This document shows positions 9,860 to 19,929 of a DNA stretch of 64,000 nucleotides, one piece after another (position 1 is the first letter of the stretch; each line of letters begins with the position of its first letter). The position numbers were made by a program, and so were the translations under genes. The notes beneath the pieces were generated by a model. It worked only from the letters and a program-made list of their open reading frames with translations, was not told the DNA's origin and searched no databases. Source of the stretch: RHLJ01 sp965212165 (lineage in GTDB: Bacteria > Bacteroidota > Rhodothermia > Balneolales > Balneolaceae); the NCBI GenBank assembly GCA_965212165.1, contig OZ243096.1, positions 3,038,001 through 3,102,000 on the forward strand, read 5' to 3'.

Positions 9860-11005
9860 ATGACGGCTATTGATATTACAAGTGTCATTGGTTTGATGGT
9901 TTTAGGTATAGCCCTATTTTTTCTTGTTTACCTAAGTTTCAATTACAAAAAGCAGCTTTCCGAAAAACTTCTCTTCTTCCTATTTGTAGTTCTTTCTCTT
10001 AATCTTGGTTACAGTATTCTGATTGATACTAAGCTTATCGAACATTTCCCTATGGTTTATGTCCTTTTCAACAAAGGGCATTTATTGTATTTATTGATCT
10101 ATCCCTTGCTGTTTGCTTTTATACAGATATACACAAGAAATCATTTCCAGAAGGCACTTTTCCTGGTACTAATGACACCCCCAATTATTTTATTAGTACT
10201 ATCTCTTATCCGTTTTGTATCATTCGATACAGAACTCATTCATCAACAAGTCAATCTTTTCTTGATGGATAACAGGCCAGGTCCCGAACAGGTATTTCGA
10301 AGTCCATTCTTGTTTTCTATTTCTGTATTAATACCAGGACTTGTGATTTTTTTGATCCATAAAGAACTACGGTTATTTTTGAATCAGGCTATTTTCTCAA
10401 ATACAAAAAATTTATTGATTGTATTTTCACTTTTAGCCGTGCTGATATTTGTATTGCGACTCAGTAGCTATCCCCTTCAATGGTATTTTTATCAAAAGTT
10501 AGATATCTCATTTATCGAGTGGAAAATTGAAATTCTATTCACCTCACTATTCATTCTGATCTTATCAATCTCTACGTTGCTTCATTTTAAACTGGAAGAG
10601 TTGGGTGATATAGTACTACAAGGTCGTAAGAAGAAAGTATCTGCAATTACTGAGGATGATCTAATAAATTTATTGGAACAGATCAAAATCACAATCATTG
10701 AGAAAGAATTCTTCCAAAATCACGGACTCAGCCTAGATGATCTTTCAAGAGAATTGAATGTAAATACCAAATATCTATCGATGGCACTTAATCAGGTTCT
10801 CGGTAAAAGCTTTCCCGAATTCATAAATGAATGCAGGCTTGATAAAGCTAAAGAACTCATCTTAAGCGATACATTCGAACAATACTCAATAGAAGCTATT
10901 GCTTTCGAAAGCGGCTTTAATTCTCGTGCTACTTTTTATAGAGTATTTAAGAGTGAAATGGGTTTATCACCTTCAGAGTACCGAAAAAATAACATCTCTT
11001 CTTAA
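9860..11005 (+). CDS. Membrane-bound AraC-family transcriptional regulator
   Basis: 381 residues. The N-terminal 245 residues contain seven predicted membrane spans, followed by a cytoplasmic linker and a C-terminal AraC/XylS double helix-turn-helix (about 285-378) with the conserved IEAIAFESGFNSRATFYRVF segment. This 7TM-AraC architecture is common in Bacteroidota and couples an envelope signal to transcription. It lies inside the exported-hydrolase cluster and is followed by two exported proteins, so regulation of these neighbours is a reasonable inference. Confidence 0.85.
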   Translation: MTAIDITSVIGLMVLGIALFFLVYLSFNYKKQLSEKLLFFLFVVLSLNLGYSILIDTKLIEHFPMVYVLFNKGHLLYLLIYPLLFAFIQIYTRNHFQKALFLVLMTPPIILLVLSLIRFVSFDTELIHQQVNLFLMDNRPGPEQVFRSPFLFSISVLIPGLVIFLIHKELRLFLNQAIFSNTKNLLIVFSLLAVLIFVLRLSSYPLQWYFYQKLDISFIEWKIEILFTSLFILILSISTLLHFKLEELGDIVLQGRKKKVSAITEDDLINLLEQIKITIIEKEFFQNHGLSLDDLSRELNVNTKYLSMALNQVLGKSFPEFINECRLDKAKELILSDTFEQYSIEAIAFESGFNSRATFYRVFKSEMGLSPSEYRKNNISS

Positions 11006-11101
11006 AGTTATCTCAATTCATGAGTTGAGACATAGTCAATTAGGCGATATTAAGATTCAGTATGTATCATTGATTTAACCAAAAATTTAAATCAATTTTA
11101 G

Positions 11102-12331
11102 ATGTACAAATTCCTTTTAACCCTAGGATATCTTTTACCTATTTCCATATCTATACTAGGCCAACACACTGAATATTATTCCACCATACGGTTTGTAGAA
11201 ACTCCTCTTTCCAGTATAGAAGGTAGTATCCCTCTCACTCAATCTGAAGCATTGAAGAGACATCATTACCAATTTAAATATACCGATAGGAACCGGTTGT
11301 CCTCAATTGAATTTTACAATGGCAATGTTAATAAGACTCCAAATAATACAGCTAGCTTATTCACTTTATCACACCGAATGGAATTCAGTATATCTGGTAA
11401 TACAGAAATAATTTCTTTCTTTGGAACCGATGAGAATCCGACCTTGGTATTAGGTCAGGTAGCTTTTTTTGAGTACGAACTCAATGAACATGGACAACGA
11501 AAAGCTCTTTACTTTAAAGACCCTGAAGGAAATAGAATTGAAAATAGTTGGGGCATATTCAGATATACTTGGGAATACGACAGAAACGGCTATGTAATTG
11601 AAGATCGATTCAATAAGCAGAACGAAAGGGTTTCTATACGACCTGGTTTTAAATTTTACCGCTTAAAATTATTCTTTGGACCAAAAGGAAGTATTCGACT
11701 AATGCAAAATATTGATCATGCTGGAAATCTTGTAGAAAATGAAAGCGGAGCAGCTCAGGATCTTATTACCGTTAATGCCGAAGGTAATTTTATTAAATGG
11801 GAAGTACTAGATAAAGATGGGAACCTTGAAAAAGGAAATGGTCCTAATGTAGCAATTGGGCTTCAAAATTTTGATAGTTACGGGTATGAAACAAGTCTTG
11901 AGCATTTTGATGAATACGGTAACACTATTTTCAATTCCTATGGATTTGCTAAATCTCAAACTACATACGACTCCTATGGAAACCTAGCTGAACGGAAATT
12001 TATTGGGCTAGAGGGAACTCCCGCTCCTCACCAAATTGCTGGATATACACATCTAAAAATTGATTATGACCCTAGTGGTAATTATCGGACCCGACTCGCT
12101 TATTATGATGAACAAATGAATCTAATACTTCATAAAACACGCGGATATGCTATAGTGAAATATTCATATGATAATCAACGCCAGTTGATTCAAATAAAAT
12201 ACTTAAACACACAAAATGAACTAGTCAATCGTTTGGATAATGGAGTGGCTTACATTGAATACAGCTATGATAGTAAACAAATGCTTACTGACGTATTAAG
12301 TTATGACAAATATAAGAGGTTGGTTCAATGA
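11102..12331 (+). CDS. Secreted protein with YD/RHS-like repeats, unknown function
   Basis: 409 residues with a signal peptide (about 1-20, ending ILGQ). The body has recurring Tyr/Phe-Asp-x-Tyr-Gly-Asn units such as FDEYGNT, YDSYGNL and YDPSGNY, resembling the degenerate YD repeats of RHS proteins but without the RHS core or toxin. It probably folds as a beta-rich repeat domain outside the cytoplasm. Its last four bases overlap the next gene (ATGA), so the two are cotranscribed and perhaps coupled. Function not known. Confidence 0.65.
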   Translation: MYKFLLTLGYLLPISISILGQHTEYYSTIRFVETPLSSIEGSIPLTQSEALKRHHYQFKYTDRNRLSSIEFYNGNVNKTPNNTASLFTLSHRMEFSISGNTEIISFFGTDENPTLVLGQVAFFEYELNEHGQRKALYFKDPEGNRIENSWGIFRYTWEYDRNGYVIEDRFNKQNERVSIRPGFKFYRLKLFFGPKGSIRLMQNIDHAGNLVENESGAAQDLITVNAEGNFIKWEVLDKDGNLEKGNGPNVAIGLQNFDSYGYETSLEHFDEYGNTIFNSYGFAKSQTTYDSYGNLAERKFIGLEGTPAPHQIAGYTHLKIDYDPSGNYRTRLAYYDEQMNLILHKTRGYAIVKYSYDNQRQLIQIKYLNTQNELVNRLDNGVAYIEYSYDSKQMLTDVLSYDKYKRLVQ

Positions 12332-13469
12332 TTAAGTATTCAATATATATTAAATGGGTATGGATATTAATAATGTTATCGGCCATACTTTCAAAACCTC
12401 TGTTTGCTCAGGATTTATCAGAAATCAATAATCGGATTGATAAATACTTACTTGAGATGGTAGTGAAAGAACAATTTCAGGGAGTGATTTTGGTAGCAAA
12501 AGATGGCGAAGTGCTTTACAAAAACTCTATTGGATATGCGAATCATGAAACAAAGAAGCTCAACTCTCTGGAAACTAAATTTAGGATTGGTTCACTAACC
12601 AAATCATTTACAGCTGTAACAGCAATGCAGTTTGTAGAAGATGGCTTACTTGACCTAAATATTCCTATAGAAGAGTACCTGCCAGATCTGAATCCATCTA
12701 TCGGAAGTCAACTCACATTGCACCAACTTCTTAAAATGCATCTGGATTACCAAATCATTTGGCTAGCCTAACAAATCTGGAATACAAGGATATCACGAAT
12801 AAAGAACTCATCGAAATCATTAATACTGCTACACTTTCTTTTGACCCTGGTAGTGATTATGGATATTCCAATATCAATTTTTCTTTGGTCGCTCTCATTC
12901 TGGAAAGAGTATCAGGTAAATCGTATTCTGATATTTTACAAGAGCGAATTTTTACTCCTTTAAAGATGACCAATAGTGGAGTGGAAAGAACTAATGATAA
13001 TATTCCTAAAATAGCTCTCGGATATGACATGTTAGAGGATGGAAGCTTTAAAACATCGGAGAGAAATTACATGGCTTATGCCATAGGTTCTGGTGATATT
13101 TACTCAAATGTAGGTGATTTGTATCTGTGGGATCAGGCTTTAAGCAATCACAAACTCCTTTCAGATTCTAGTACTACACTTCTGTTTACCAATGATCAGT
13201 CTGAAGAACTAGGGCATTACGGATATGGATTCAGAGTACACGATTATGTACGCTTTACAACCGATCAGCCGAGAGGCAAACTGATCCGACACGGTGGAAG
13301 TATGCAGGGCTACCTCTCTAATTACCACAAATACCTAGATGATGAGCTTACAATTATTGTATTAGGGAATATGCGTCCTTTTCCTATAATGGATATTACT
13401 TTTGGTTTGAAAGAAATCGCTTTTAATCGCTTACCAATTTCCAGAGATGATTTAAACTATAGATATTGA
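12328..13469 (+). pseudogene. Serine beta-lactamase/PBP4-like hydrolase gene split by a one-base frameshift
   Basis: Two consecutive frames (12328-12771 and 12759-13469) encode one class C beta-lactamase-like protein of about 380 residues. Part one has a signal peptide and the SxxK motif SLTK (Ser89, Lys92). Part two has the YxN motif (YSN) and an HGG box in place of KTG. The frame changes at 12736-12741: after LLKM the expected M-[T/H]-SGLPNHLASLTN continues in the other frame, as if one base were missing between 12739 and 12740. It overlaps the preceding gene by four bases. Either a genuine disabled gene or a sequencing error; all catalytic motifs are otherwise intact. Confidence 0.8.
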
Positions 13470-13725
13470 ATTCTAGAACTCAATTTTATAGAATATTAAA
13501 AGATCAATTACCTATAAATATATAAACGTAGCACTTTGTAAATCCTTAAACCATTTTGGACAATCTATGTAAGTTTTGAATTCACTTTTAAATGCTTACA
13601 AAGATATGGAAGGTATTACCTATTAACACATGGATACTTTAGATTAGATGATAATCCTTTTGTGCTTTAATATTTACTAATTAGGTATCAAATCTTAAAA
13701 ATTAAACACCTTAGTTTAACCATGT

Positions 13726-14205
13726 TTAATTTGGAATGACTAACTCATCGAATTTCTTAACTTCATTTAAACTAGGGTCTATATACTTACCCAATTTCTC
13801 TAGGAAATTTTGGAACTTCTCCATAGATCCCCAGTATTCAAGTATCTGATCCTGAATTATTGAATTAGTACTTCTAATTGGGTTATCAGCATAGGTATAA
13901 ACAACTTTAAGGTCTAATGTATCTTCTTCAGTTTCAGACATCAAAAGTCTGATATTTTTAAAATTTTCGTTCTTCCTTAGTATGTTCTCGGTCCACTCAT
14001 ATACTAAATTAATACCTTCTTCATAGCTTCCGTCCTCAGGTACATTAAATTTGTGTGTAGTAATATGAACTTTACTTCCCTTATCATATTTGTAATTTTT
14101 TTCCTGTGCTTCAACTTCAAAACTGATTAAGAAAATCAAAAGAAAAACGAATAAAGTCTTTATCAAAATAACTGACCTGTCTTTTTTATTATATCTATAA
14201 ATCAT
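13726..14205 (-). CDS. Small exported protein, unknown function
   Basis: 159 residues with an N-terminal signal peptide (about 15-34, ending EVEAQE). The mature part is hydrophilic and rich in Lys, Glu and Asn, with no motif I recognise. ATG at 14205. It is isolated between intergenic stretches, convergent with the frameshifted hydrolase gene. A periplasmic protein is likely; nothing more can be said. Confidence 0.6.
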   Translation of the reverse strand: MIYRYNKKDRSVILIKTLFVFLLIFLISFEVEAQEKNYKYDKGSKVHITTHKFNVPEDGSYEEGINLVYEWTENILRKNENFKNIRLLMSETEEDTLDLKVVYTYADNPIRSTNSIIQDQILEYWGSMEKFQNFLEKLGKYIDPSLNEVKKFDELVIPN

Positions 14206-14545
14206 GACTCACAGAGTTTTATAAATGTTCTCAACTAATATTTATTTCCAACTCTGAATCCACAATACCAACTTTAAGAATTCGATTTAAGCTCATAGAG
14301 ATATTGATAATGTTTGTTGGAATATTTCAAAGTGAGCTTAGCCTATATCTTAAGACTTGATAAATTTCATCATGTATATCTATAATAGATCATATTAATT
14401 TTGAAGTAGTCTTATTTCATGATATGCGACTATTTTACTCTACCAATTAATGGTCTAGAAGCGGATTGGCAGGACAAAAATTACTTACGTTTCCACAGCA
14501 AGTTAGAAGAGATGTCGGAGCAATAAGAATGATAGATAGATTAGA
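14206..14545. other. 340-bp intergenic region, nothing recognised
   Basis: Spacer between two minus-strand genes. Short fragments around 14420-14530 are slightly less AT-rich but closed in all frames. It should contain the promoter of the 159-residue gene. Confidence 0.4.
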
Positions 14546-15421
14546 TTATTTTTGATTGGATTGTTCTTTTATTTGTTGTACTTCTTGGTTAAAAAAATCC
14601 TGTAAGCGGTGCGTTCCATAGCGGGTTGCGATACTATCGCGTGCCATAAGTGTGAGAAAGAATTCATGGGGTTTAAATCTTTGTTCGGGAAGAAATATCT
14701 TAGCTGCATTTAGTAACAATGACCTGATCCAGCCCGGAAGGTGAACAATATCATCCGGTTTATTCCACGCATATAAAGCCATTTCTGCTAACTCATTTTG
14801 AGTGAGGATATCTGGTCCGCCTACCAATATCTCTTTTTCTTTTTGAGCAATAGCCCGTACGCACACTTCCGCAAGGTCAGCGCCGTGGATAGGGTTTAGC
14901 TTTAACTCTCCATTCCCAAATAACACCACCCTTCCTTTTTCGGCCATAAGGAGTATTTCACGTAAATCTGAAAAAAATCCATTGGGTCGAATGACGGTAT
15001 ATTCCAATCCCGAAGCTTTGAGGGCATCAACAAATCGTTCTTTAGCTGCGGTGATCTTAAGATTGCGTAGCTTGTCTCCGTCTATGACAGACACGTAGAT
15101 AAATTTTCTAACCCCGGTTCGTTCTGCTTCTTTCAGTAGGTTTAGATTTGCATGATAATCTACATCCAAAAAGGTAAGCCCATTTTTTTGGCGGGTCATA
15201 CCAACGGTTGATATCACGGTATCGACACCTTTACAAATACCCACCAATGTTTCAGACCGGGTTATTTCAGCCTTCACAATCTTCATATTCCGGTGATTCA
15301 GATCTTTCAACTTTACTGGAGCCCGAACTAGAGCTAAAACTGGTATCCCCCAGCTATCCAGTTCTTCAAGTATATATTTGCCAAGATAGCCGCTAGCTCC
15401 TGCTACTAAGATTTTTGTCAT
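14546..15421 (-). CDS. NmrA-like atypical SDR, NAD(P)-binding epimerase-type protein
   Basis: About 291 residues from ATG 15421; the frame is open to 15469, but the Rossmann strand begins immediately after this ATG (MTKILVAGASGYLG), so the 16 extra residues are unlikely. The glycine-rich GASGYLG nucleotide site is at 8-14 and the protein lacks the SDR YxxxK active site, as in the NmrA/complex I NDUFA9-like atypical SDRs. It lies about 200 bp downstream of a TolB/TPR/AraC regulator on the same strand. Likely a nucleotide-binding reductase or redox sensor. Confidence 0.8.
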   Translation of the reverse strand: MTKILVAGASGYLGKYILEELDSWGIPVLALVRAPVKLKDLNHRNMKIVKAEITRSETLVGICKGVDTVISTVGMTRQKNGLTFLDVDYHANLNLLKEAERTGVRKFIYVSVIDGDKLRNLKITAAKERFVDALKASGLEYTVIRPNGFFSDLREILLMAEKGRVVLFGNGELKLNPIHGADLAEVCVRAIAQKEKEILVGGPDILTQNELAEMALYAWNKPDDIVHLPGWIRSLLLNAAKIFLPEQRFKPHEFFLTLMARDSIATRYGTHRLQDFFNQEVQQIKEQSNQK

Positions 15422-15623
15422 GGTGCATTCCATTTTTTTGATTCCAAAGCCAAGATCAGGAGGTAGCATATATTAATCGTGCGGAATGATATTTTCGGCG
15501 CTTTTTATGAAATCTCGGACTTTTTAGAAAAAAGGCTTATAGCAACAGAATTAAGAAGATCAAGGAATTGTAAATTAGATACTGTTGCAAATTAAGACTC
15601 AGTGCAGGTTTAAAACAAATCTC

Positions 15624-17426
15624 TTACTTATGCTTCTTCAACCACTTGCGTGGGGTAATACCTGTTTTCTTTTTGAAATAATCATTAAAAGTAGATTTAG
15701 AATTAAATCCACTTTCAAAAGCTAAACCCAGTAGCGTGAAATTCTTATTAGCGGGATCAAGCGCCTTCTGTTTAAAACACTCCAGCCGGAAATTATTAAT
15801 ATAATCGTTGAAGCTTACCCCAACTTGATCGTTCAGCATCCATGATAGTTTATTTGGGTGAAGTTCGGCTTCAGCAGCCATGGTTCTCAAAGTTAATGCC
15901 GTATCAAGGTAGCGTTCATCTTGATGCATTAACTGATCGAGTTTTTTTAGAGTCATTTCGATTTCTGCTGGCTGCATCAATAATCTGGCATCAACCTCAT
16001 TATTTCTATTCGAACTTGCGTTACTCTGCTCCTCCCTTGATCTTTTCTTGGGTAATCTGGATGGGTTAAATGTCTTCGTAACCAACTCTTTAAATCCATC
16101 TGTTTCCTGAATTTTTTCAAGAAATGGGCGGCTTAGGAAGTTTGCAAACTGACCTCTTTTATCTGCAACAGCTTGTTGTAGAAGTCCCATTGCTTTTTCT
16201 TGAGCCCCAAATTGCGCATACAATAATAAAGGCCAGGGTGTAATTGAAATTTCCTCTTCATTTATGACCTCATCAATATCATCAAGTTTAATTCCATGAT
16301 CATCGGGCTGATGAGTCAATGAGTATAACATACCACATGATCTCAATGAATCGGTAAATGGTGTATTATTATACTCCTCCAAAGCTTCCTTACGCTTTAA
16401 TTTGATCAGGCCAAGTTGCTTCATGGTTGTAGCATGCGTGAATTTAGGATCTATCCGGAGAGCGGCTTCTGTACTTGCAAGGGCTAATTCATAATCTTCC
16501 TGCAAATAGTGAATGTTTGCTTTGGTAAAATGATGATTGGGAGAAAGTGGATCTAATTGAAGAATATGCTTGGTATGATCCATCGCTTCATCGAACCAAC
16601 CAATGGCCGTATATAATTCTGCTAATCCTTCCTCAGCTTCAGTATAAGATGGATTTAAGGCCATTGACCTTAGATATAGCTTTTCTGCTTCACGGTAATT
16701 CCAGTGTCCCCAAAATTCAAGCGTCGCTTTGCTATAGTATCCCAGGAATGACTGATCGTCGATCTCAAATCCGCGATTTATATAATCTGCTGCTATGTCA
16801 AGTGACTCCATATTTGGAGTCCATGATCCAAACATTGAATGACAATAACCAGCTCCAAAATATGGCCAGGAAAATCCAGGGTCCATCTCTATACATTGTG
16901 GATATAACTGCATCGCATTTCCTATGCCTTCACTATCCCAACGCAAATGATTATATCTCGCTTTTAAGTAGAGATTATAAGCTTGAATATTATGAGTTGG
17001 TACATTTACCAAATGATCCCCTATTTCTAGGTGACCAAAATTTTCCCTGATTTGTTCTGCGATTTCTAAGCTAATCTCATCCTGAAGCTCAAAAATATCT
17101 TCAATATCACGATCAAAGCGACCCGACCATATTTGAAATCCATCTGTCGTTTGTATCAGCTGTGCTGATACCCGAACTCTCGTTTTTGACTTACGAACAC
17201 TACCCTCCAATACCGTAGATACACCCAATTGATTACCAATATGACGCACATCCATATGCTTCTCTTTGAAAGCAAAGGACGAAGTTCTCGCAGTTACTTT
17301 TAAGCCCTGGATACGAGTTAATGCATTAATGATATCTTCGGTAATGCCATCACTGAAATATTCATTTTCAGGATCTGAACTCAGGTTCAGAAATGGCAGA
17401 ATAGCTATAGATTTATTATCGATCAA
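15624..17426 (-). CDS. TolB-like/TPR/AraC-HTH fusion regulator
   Basis: 600 residues. Residues 1-140 match the TolB-like domain often fused to adenylate cyclases (IAILPFLNLSSDPENEYFSD, then VLEGSVRKS). Residues 150-410 are tetratricopeptide repeats, and the last 100 residues are an AraC-type helix-turn-helix (FESGFNSKSTF). No membrane span is visible. The start is weak: a TTG inside an eight-T homopolymer, with a stop nine codons further upstream and no ATG before residue 57, so the N-terminus may be truncated or frameshifted. Divergent from an outer-membrane protein gene, a possible target. Confidence 0.8.
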   Translation of the reverse strand: MIDNKSIAILPFLNLSSDPENEYFSDGITEDIINALTRIQGLKVTARTSSFAFKEKHMDVRHIGNQLGVSTVLEGSVRKSKTRVRVSAQLIQTTDGFQIWSGRFDRDIEDIFELQDEISLEIAEQIRENFGHLEIGDHLVNVPTHNIQAYNLYLKARYNHLRWDSEGIGNAMQLYPQCIEMDPGFSWPYFGAGYCHSMFGSWTPNMESLDIAADYINRGFEIDDQSFLGYYSKATLEFWGHWNYREAEKLYLRSMALNPSYTEAEEGLAELYTAIGWFDEAMDHTKHILQLDPLSPNHHFTKANIHYLQEDYELALASTEAALRIDPKFTHATTMKQLGLIKLKRKEALEEYNNTPFTDSLRSCGMLYSLTHQPDDHGIKLDDIDEVINEEEISITPWPLLLYAQFGAQEKAMGLLQQAVADKRGQFANFLSRPFLEKIQETDGFKELVTKTFNPSRLPKKRSREEQSNASSNRNNEVDARLLMQPAEIEMTLKKLDQLMHQDERYLDTALTLRTMAAEAELHPNKLSWMLNDQVGVSFNDYINNFRLECFKQKALDPANKNFTLLGLAFESGFNSKSTFNDYFKKKTGITPRKWLKKHK

Positions 17427-17711
17427 AAAAAATAGGTGTTTGAGTACTACCCGTTATTCATATAATTGGGAAGAAGATATAAAAACATGAGAATAAATGA
17501 ACAGTGATAAGATAAAGTCACAGATCTAATTTTTTTCCATACATATCTACTAAGTCCAAAATCTCATCAATACGTCCGCAATTTCATTTCAGGACGTTTA
17601 ATCAACTATTTCTTACGATCATTGATCTGTCGATTGGATTAAGTGGATTTTTAAGGCTGAATCTATCGACAAACATCAAACCATTCATTTAAACATTTAA
17701 GATTCAGAACA

Positions 17712-18359
17712 ATGAAAAACCTAATTATTATTGTTTTTATACTTGTCTCATTTAGTGCTTTTGCTCAAACTAGCTCACCAGAGGGTAAAGAAGATGAAGT
17801 AGCCTATAAGTGGCGGGTAAGTATACCTTATATAGTGCCAGATGAGATTATCTTTGGTTATGGCAAGCGTACAAGTATTCAAATGGTAGAATTGCATGTA
17901 AAACGTAACCTTGATGATAAGAGCATCATAGGTGTAAAGTTTGCCTCCTGGCGATTATTTCAACCCATGGGCATAACCTGGTGGGATGGTGTAGTCGATA
18001 AAATAGAGTCCGGGACTGAATATTACGATGGATACCTAAGAGAAACAGGAATTGGCGTCTCATACCAACGCATGCTTTGGAAAGGACTTTTTGCATCTGT
18101 TGAAGTGCTGCCGCAAATTCAAACCTACACGGATTTAGACGGTAATAAGATTAAAAATGGTTTTAAACTTTACAACTCGGTTCATTTGGGCTACCATTTC
18201 ACAGTTGGGAAGAAAAAACGATTTTTCATAGAACCTCAGGTTCATATCAACCAGTGGATGTTCGATAACAACTCTCCTGCAGGGTTTAAGGAGTTTGATG
18301 ACAAATATGGAAACTTCTTCTTTTTTGAGCCGAACATTTACTTAGGGTGGAAATTCTAA
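17712..18359 (+). CDS. Predicted outer-membrane beta-barrel protein
   Basis: 215 residues with a clear signal peptide (MKNLIIIVFILVSFSAFAQ). The mature chain alternates polar and hydrophobic residues, is rich in Tyr, Trp and Phe, and ends in NIYLGWKF, with a terminal Phe typical of outer-membrane barrels. An 8-strand barrel is likely. Transcribed divergently from the TolB/TPR/AraC regulator with a 285-bp promoter region between them. No specific family recognised. Confidence 0.65.
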   Translation: MKNLIIIVFILVSFSAFAQTSSPEGKEDEVAYKWRVSIPYIVPDEIIFGYGKRTSIQMVELHVKRNLDDKSIIGVKFASWRLFQPMGITWWDGVVDKIESGTEYYDGYLRETGIGVSYQRMLWKGLFASVEVLPQIQTYTDLDGNKIKNGFKLYNSVHLGYHFTVGKKKRFFIEPQVHINQWMFDNNSPAGFKEFDDKYGNFFFFEPNIYLGWKF

Positions 18360-18636
18360 GCTATCGTCTGACAAGTCAAGAATCACAATTCGGGGCTTGT
18401 TGGACTATAAGTACAAAACAATAAATAGCATATCCAGCAAAAAACAGGATTTGAAAATTTCAGGGATTTAACCAATCCTGAACCGTTGTAATCACATATG
18501 AGCCGGGCAGCATTAAGTCATCTTAAAAGAATGAATTGAAAATTATGGAATTAGTCAAATCATATGGTTCCTATGGATTGGAGTTTCTATGATTCGTAAA
18601 CCTGAAATTGTTGACAACTTTTAAATTACAAAATCG

Positions 18637-18981
18637 ATGAGTGAAAAAATTCATATAGTTTTTGGACGACAAGGTGCTGGCAAATCAACCTATTCCAAGA
18701 AATTAACCAAAGATATAAAAGGAGTCCATTTTTCAATTGATAAATGGATGTGGAAATTGTACGGGAAAGACACGCCTAAATCAATGCATCTAAAATGGTT
18801 AATGGAAAGAGTAGATAGATGTGAACAACAAATTTGGGAAACTGCTAAAAACATTTCTGATTGTGGTGTTGAAGTAGTCCTTGACCTTGGTTTTACTAAA
18901 TTCGAAAAAAGAGAATTATTCACATCCTTAGCTAAAGAGCAAAATATTCCGACACAAATCCATTACATCAAAGCACCATGA
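18637..18981 (+). CDS. P-loop kinase / AAA-type ATP-binding protein, C-terminally truncated
   Basis: 114 residues starting with a Walker A loop (GRQGAGKST, 10-18) and containing SIDKWMW and VVLDLGF, as in small zeta-toxin/chloramphenicol-phosphotransferase-like kinases. Relatives continue past the strand equivalent to IHYIKAP with an Arg-rich lid helix, which is absent here. The stop TGA at 18979-18981 overlaps an ATG at 18978, and the alpha/beta-hydrolase frame follows directly in the same phase. A deletion that removed the kinase tail is the simplest reading. Probably inactive. Confidence 0.65.
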   Translation: MSEKIHIVFGRQGAGKSTYSKKLTKDIKGVHFSIDKWMWKLYGKDTPKSMHLKWLMERVDRCEQQIWETAKNISDCGVEVVLDLGFTKFEKRELFTSLAKEQNIPTQIHYIKAP

Positions 18982-19074
18982 ATTCTATTTTTAAAAACCA
19001 CAGCATTCCCAAAGCCAACTATTATTCCAGTAAATGAGATAGAACTGGAAGTCTTTGAAACAGGTCGGCAAAAT

Positions 19075-19929
19075 ATGGGGAAACCAATTGTTCTCTGTCA
19101 TGGATGGCCCGAACATGCCTTTTCTTGGCGGCATCAGATTCCGGCTTTAGTTAATGCTGGCTATCATGTGATCGTCCCAAATCAGAGAGGATATGGTAAC
19201 TCATCACGACCATCTGAAGTTACTGATTATGACATTGCTCACCTGACGGATGATCTAACCACGCTGCTCGATCACTATGGATATGAGGATGCGACTTTCG
19301 TAGGTCATGATTGGGGTGCTAATGTGGTTTGGAGTCTGGCACAACTACATCCGATGCGGGTACATAAAATCATAAACCTGGCATTACCTTATCAGGAAAG
19401 AGGTGAAATTCCCTGGATTGAGCTTATGGAAAAGTATATGGGGAGTGATAACTATTTCGTTCACTTCAACAGAAAACCAGGTGTTGCGGATGCTATACTG
19501 GATGAACATACAGAGCAGTTTCTAAGCAATCTTTTCCGAAAGAACGTACCACAGGTTGCACTAGAACCTGGAATGATTATGATCAATCTTGCCAAAGCTA
19601 CCGAGCCACAAGGTGAAGCAATTCTTAGTGATGAGGAGTTAGCCGTTTTCGTTTCTTCTTTTCGGTCATCTGGATTTACCAGTAGTATAAATTGGTACAG
19701 AAATCTGGATCGCAATTGGCATCTCTTAGCCGATGTAGATCCCGTCATTCAACAACCCACACTCATGATTTATGGTGACCGTGATATGATTCCTAAGTCT
19801 GAACGATTAGCAGAGTTTGTACCAAATGTGGAGGTGACAAGTCTGGATTGCGGGCATTGGATTCAACAAGAAGCACCCGAAAAGACTACTCAGGTTATGC
19901 TAAACTGGCTCGATAAAACGAAAAAATGA
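19075..19929 (+). CDS. Epoxide hydrolase-like alpha/beta hydrolase, N-terminus probably frameshifted
   Basis: 284 residues from ATG 19075. Family motifs: oxyanion loop HGWPE, nucleophile Asp79 in VGHDWGA, acid in YGDRDMIPK and His261 in CGHWIQ, the Asp-nucleophile triad of epoxide hydrolases and dehalogenases. About 30 residues of homologous N-terminus (FPKPTIIPVNEIELEVFETG) are encoded upstream in the same frame to 18982 but have no start. ATG 18978 would reach them if one base were removed from the T5A5 tract at 18991-19000. Its stop overlaps the next gene's ATG by four bases. Confidence 0.8.
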   Translation: MGKPIVLCHGWPEHAFSWRHQIPALVNAGYHVIVPNQRGYGNSSRPSEVTDYDIAHLTDDLTTLLDHYGYEDATFVGHDWGANVVWSLAQLHPMRVHKIINLALPYQERGEIPWIELMEKYMGSDNYFVHFNRKPGVADAILDEHTEQFLSNLFRKNVPQVALEPGMIMINLAKATEPQGEAILSDEELAVFVSSFRSSGFTSSINWYRNLDRNWHLLADVDPVIQQPTLMIYGDRDMIPKSERLAEFVPNVEVTSLDCGHWIQQEAPEKTTQVMLNWLDKTKK

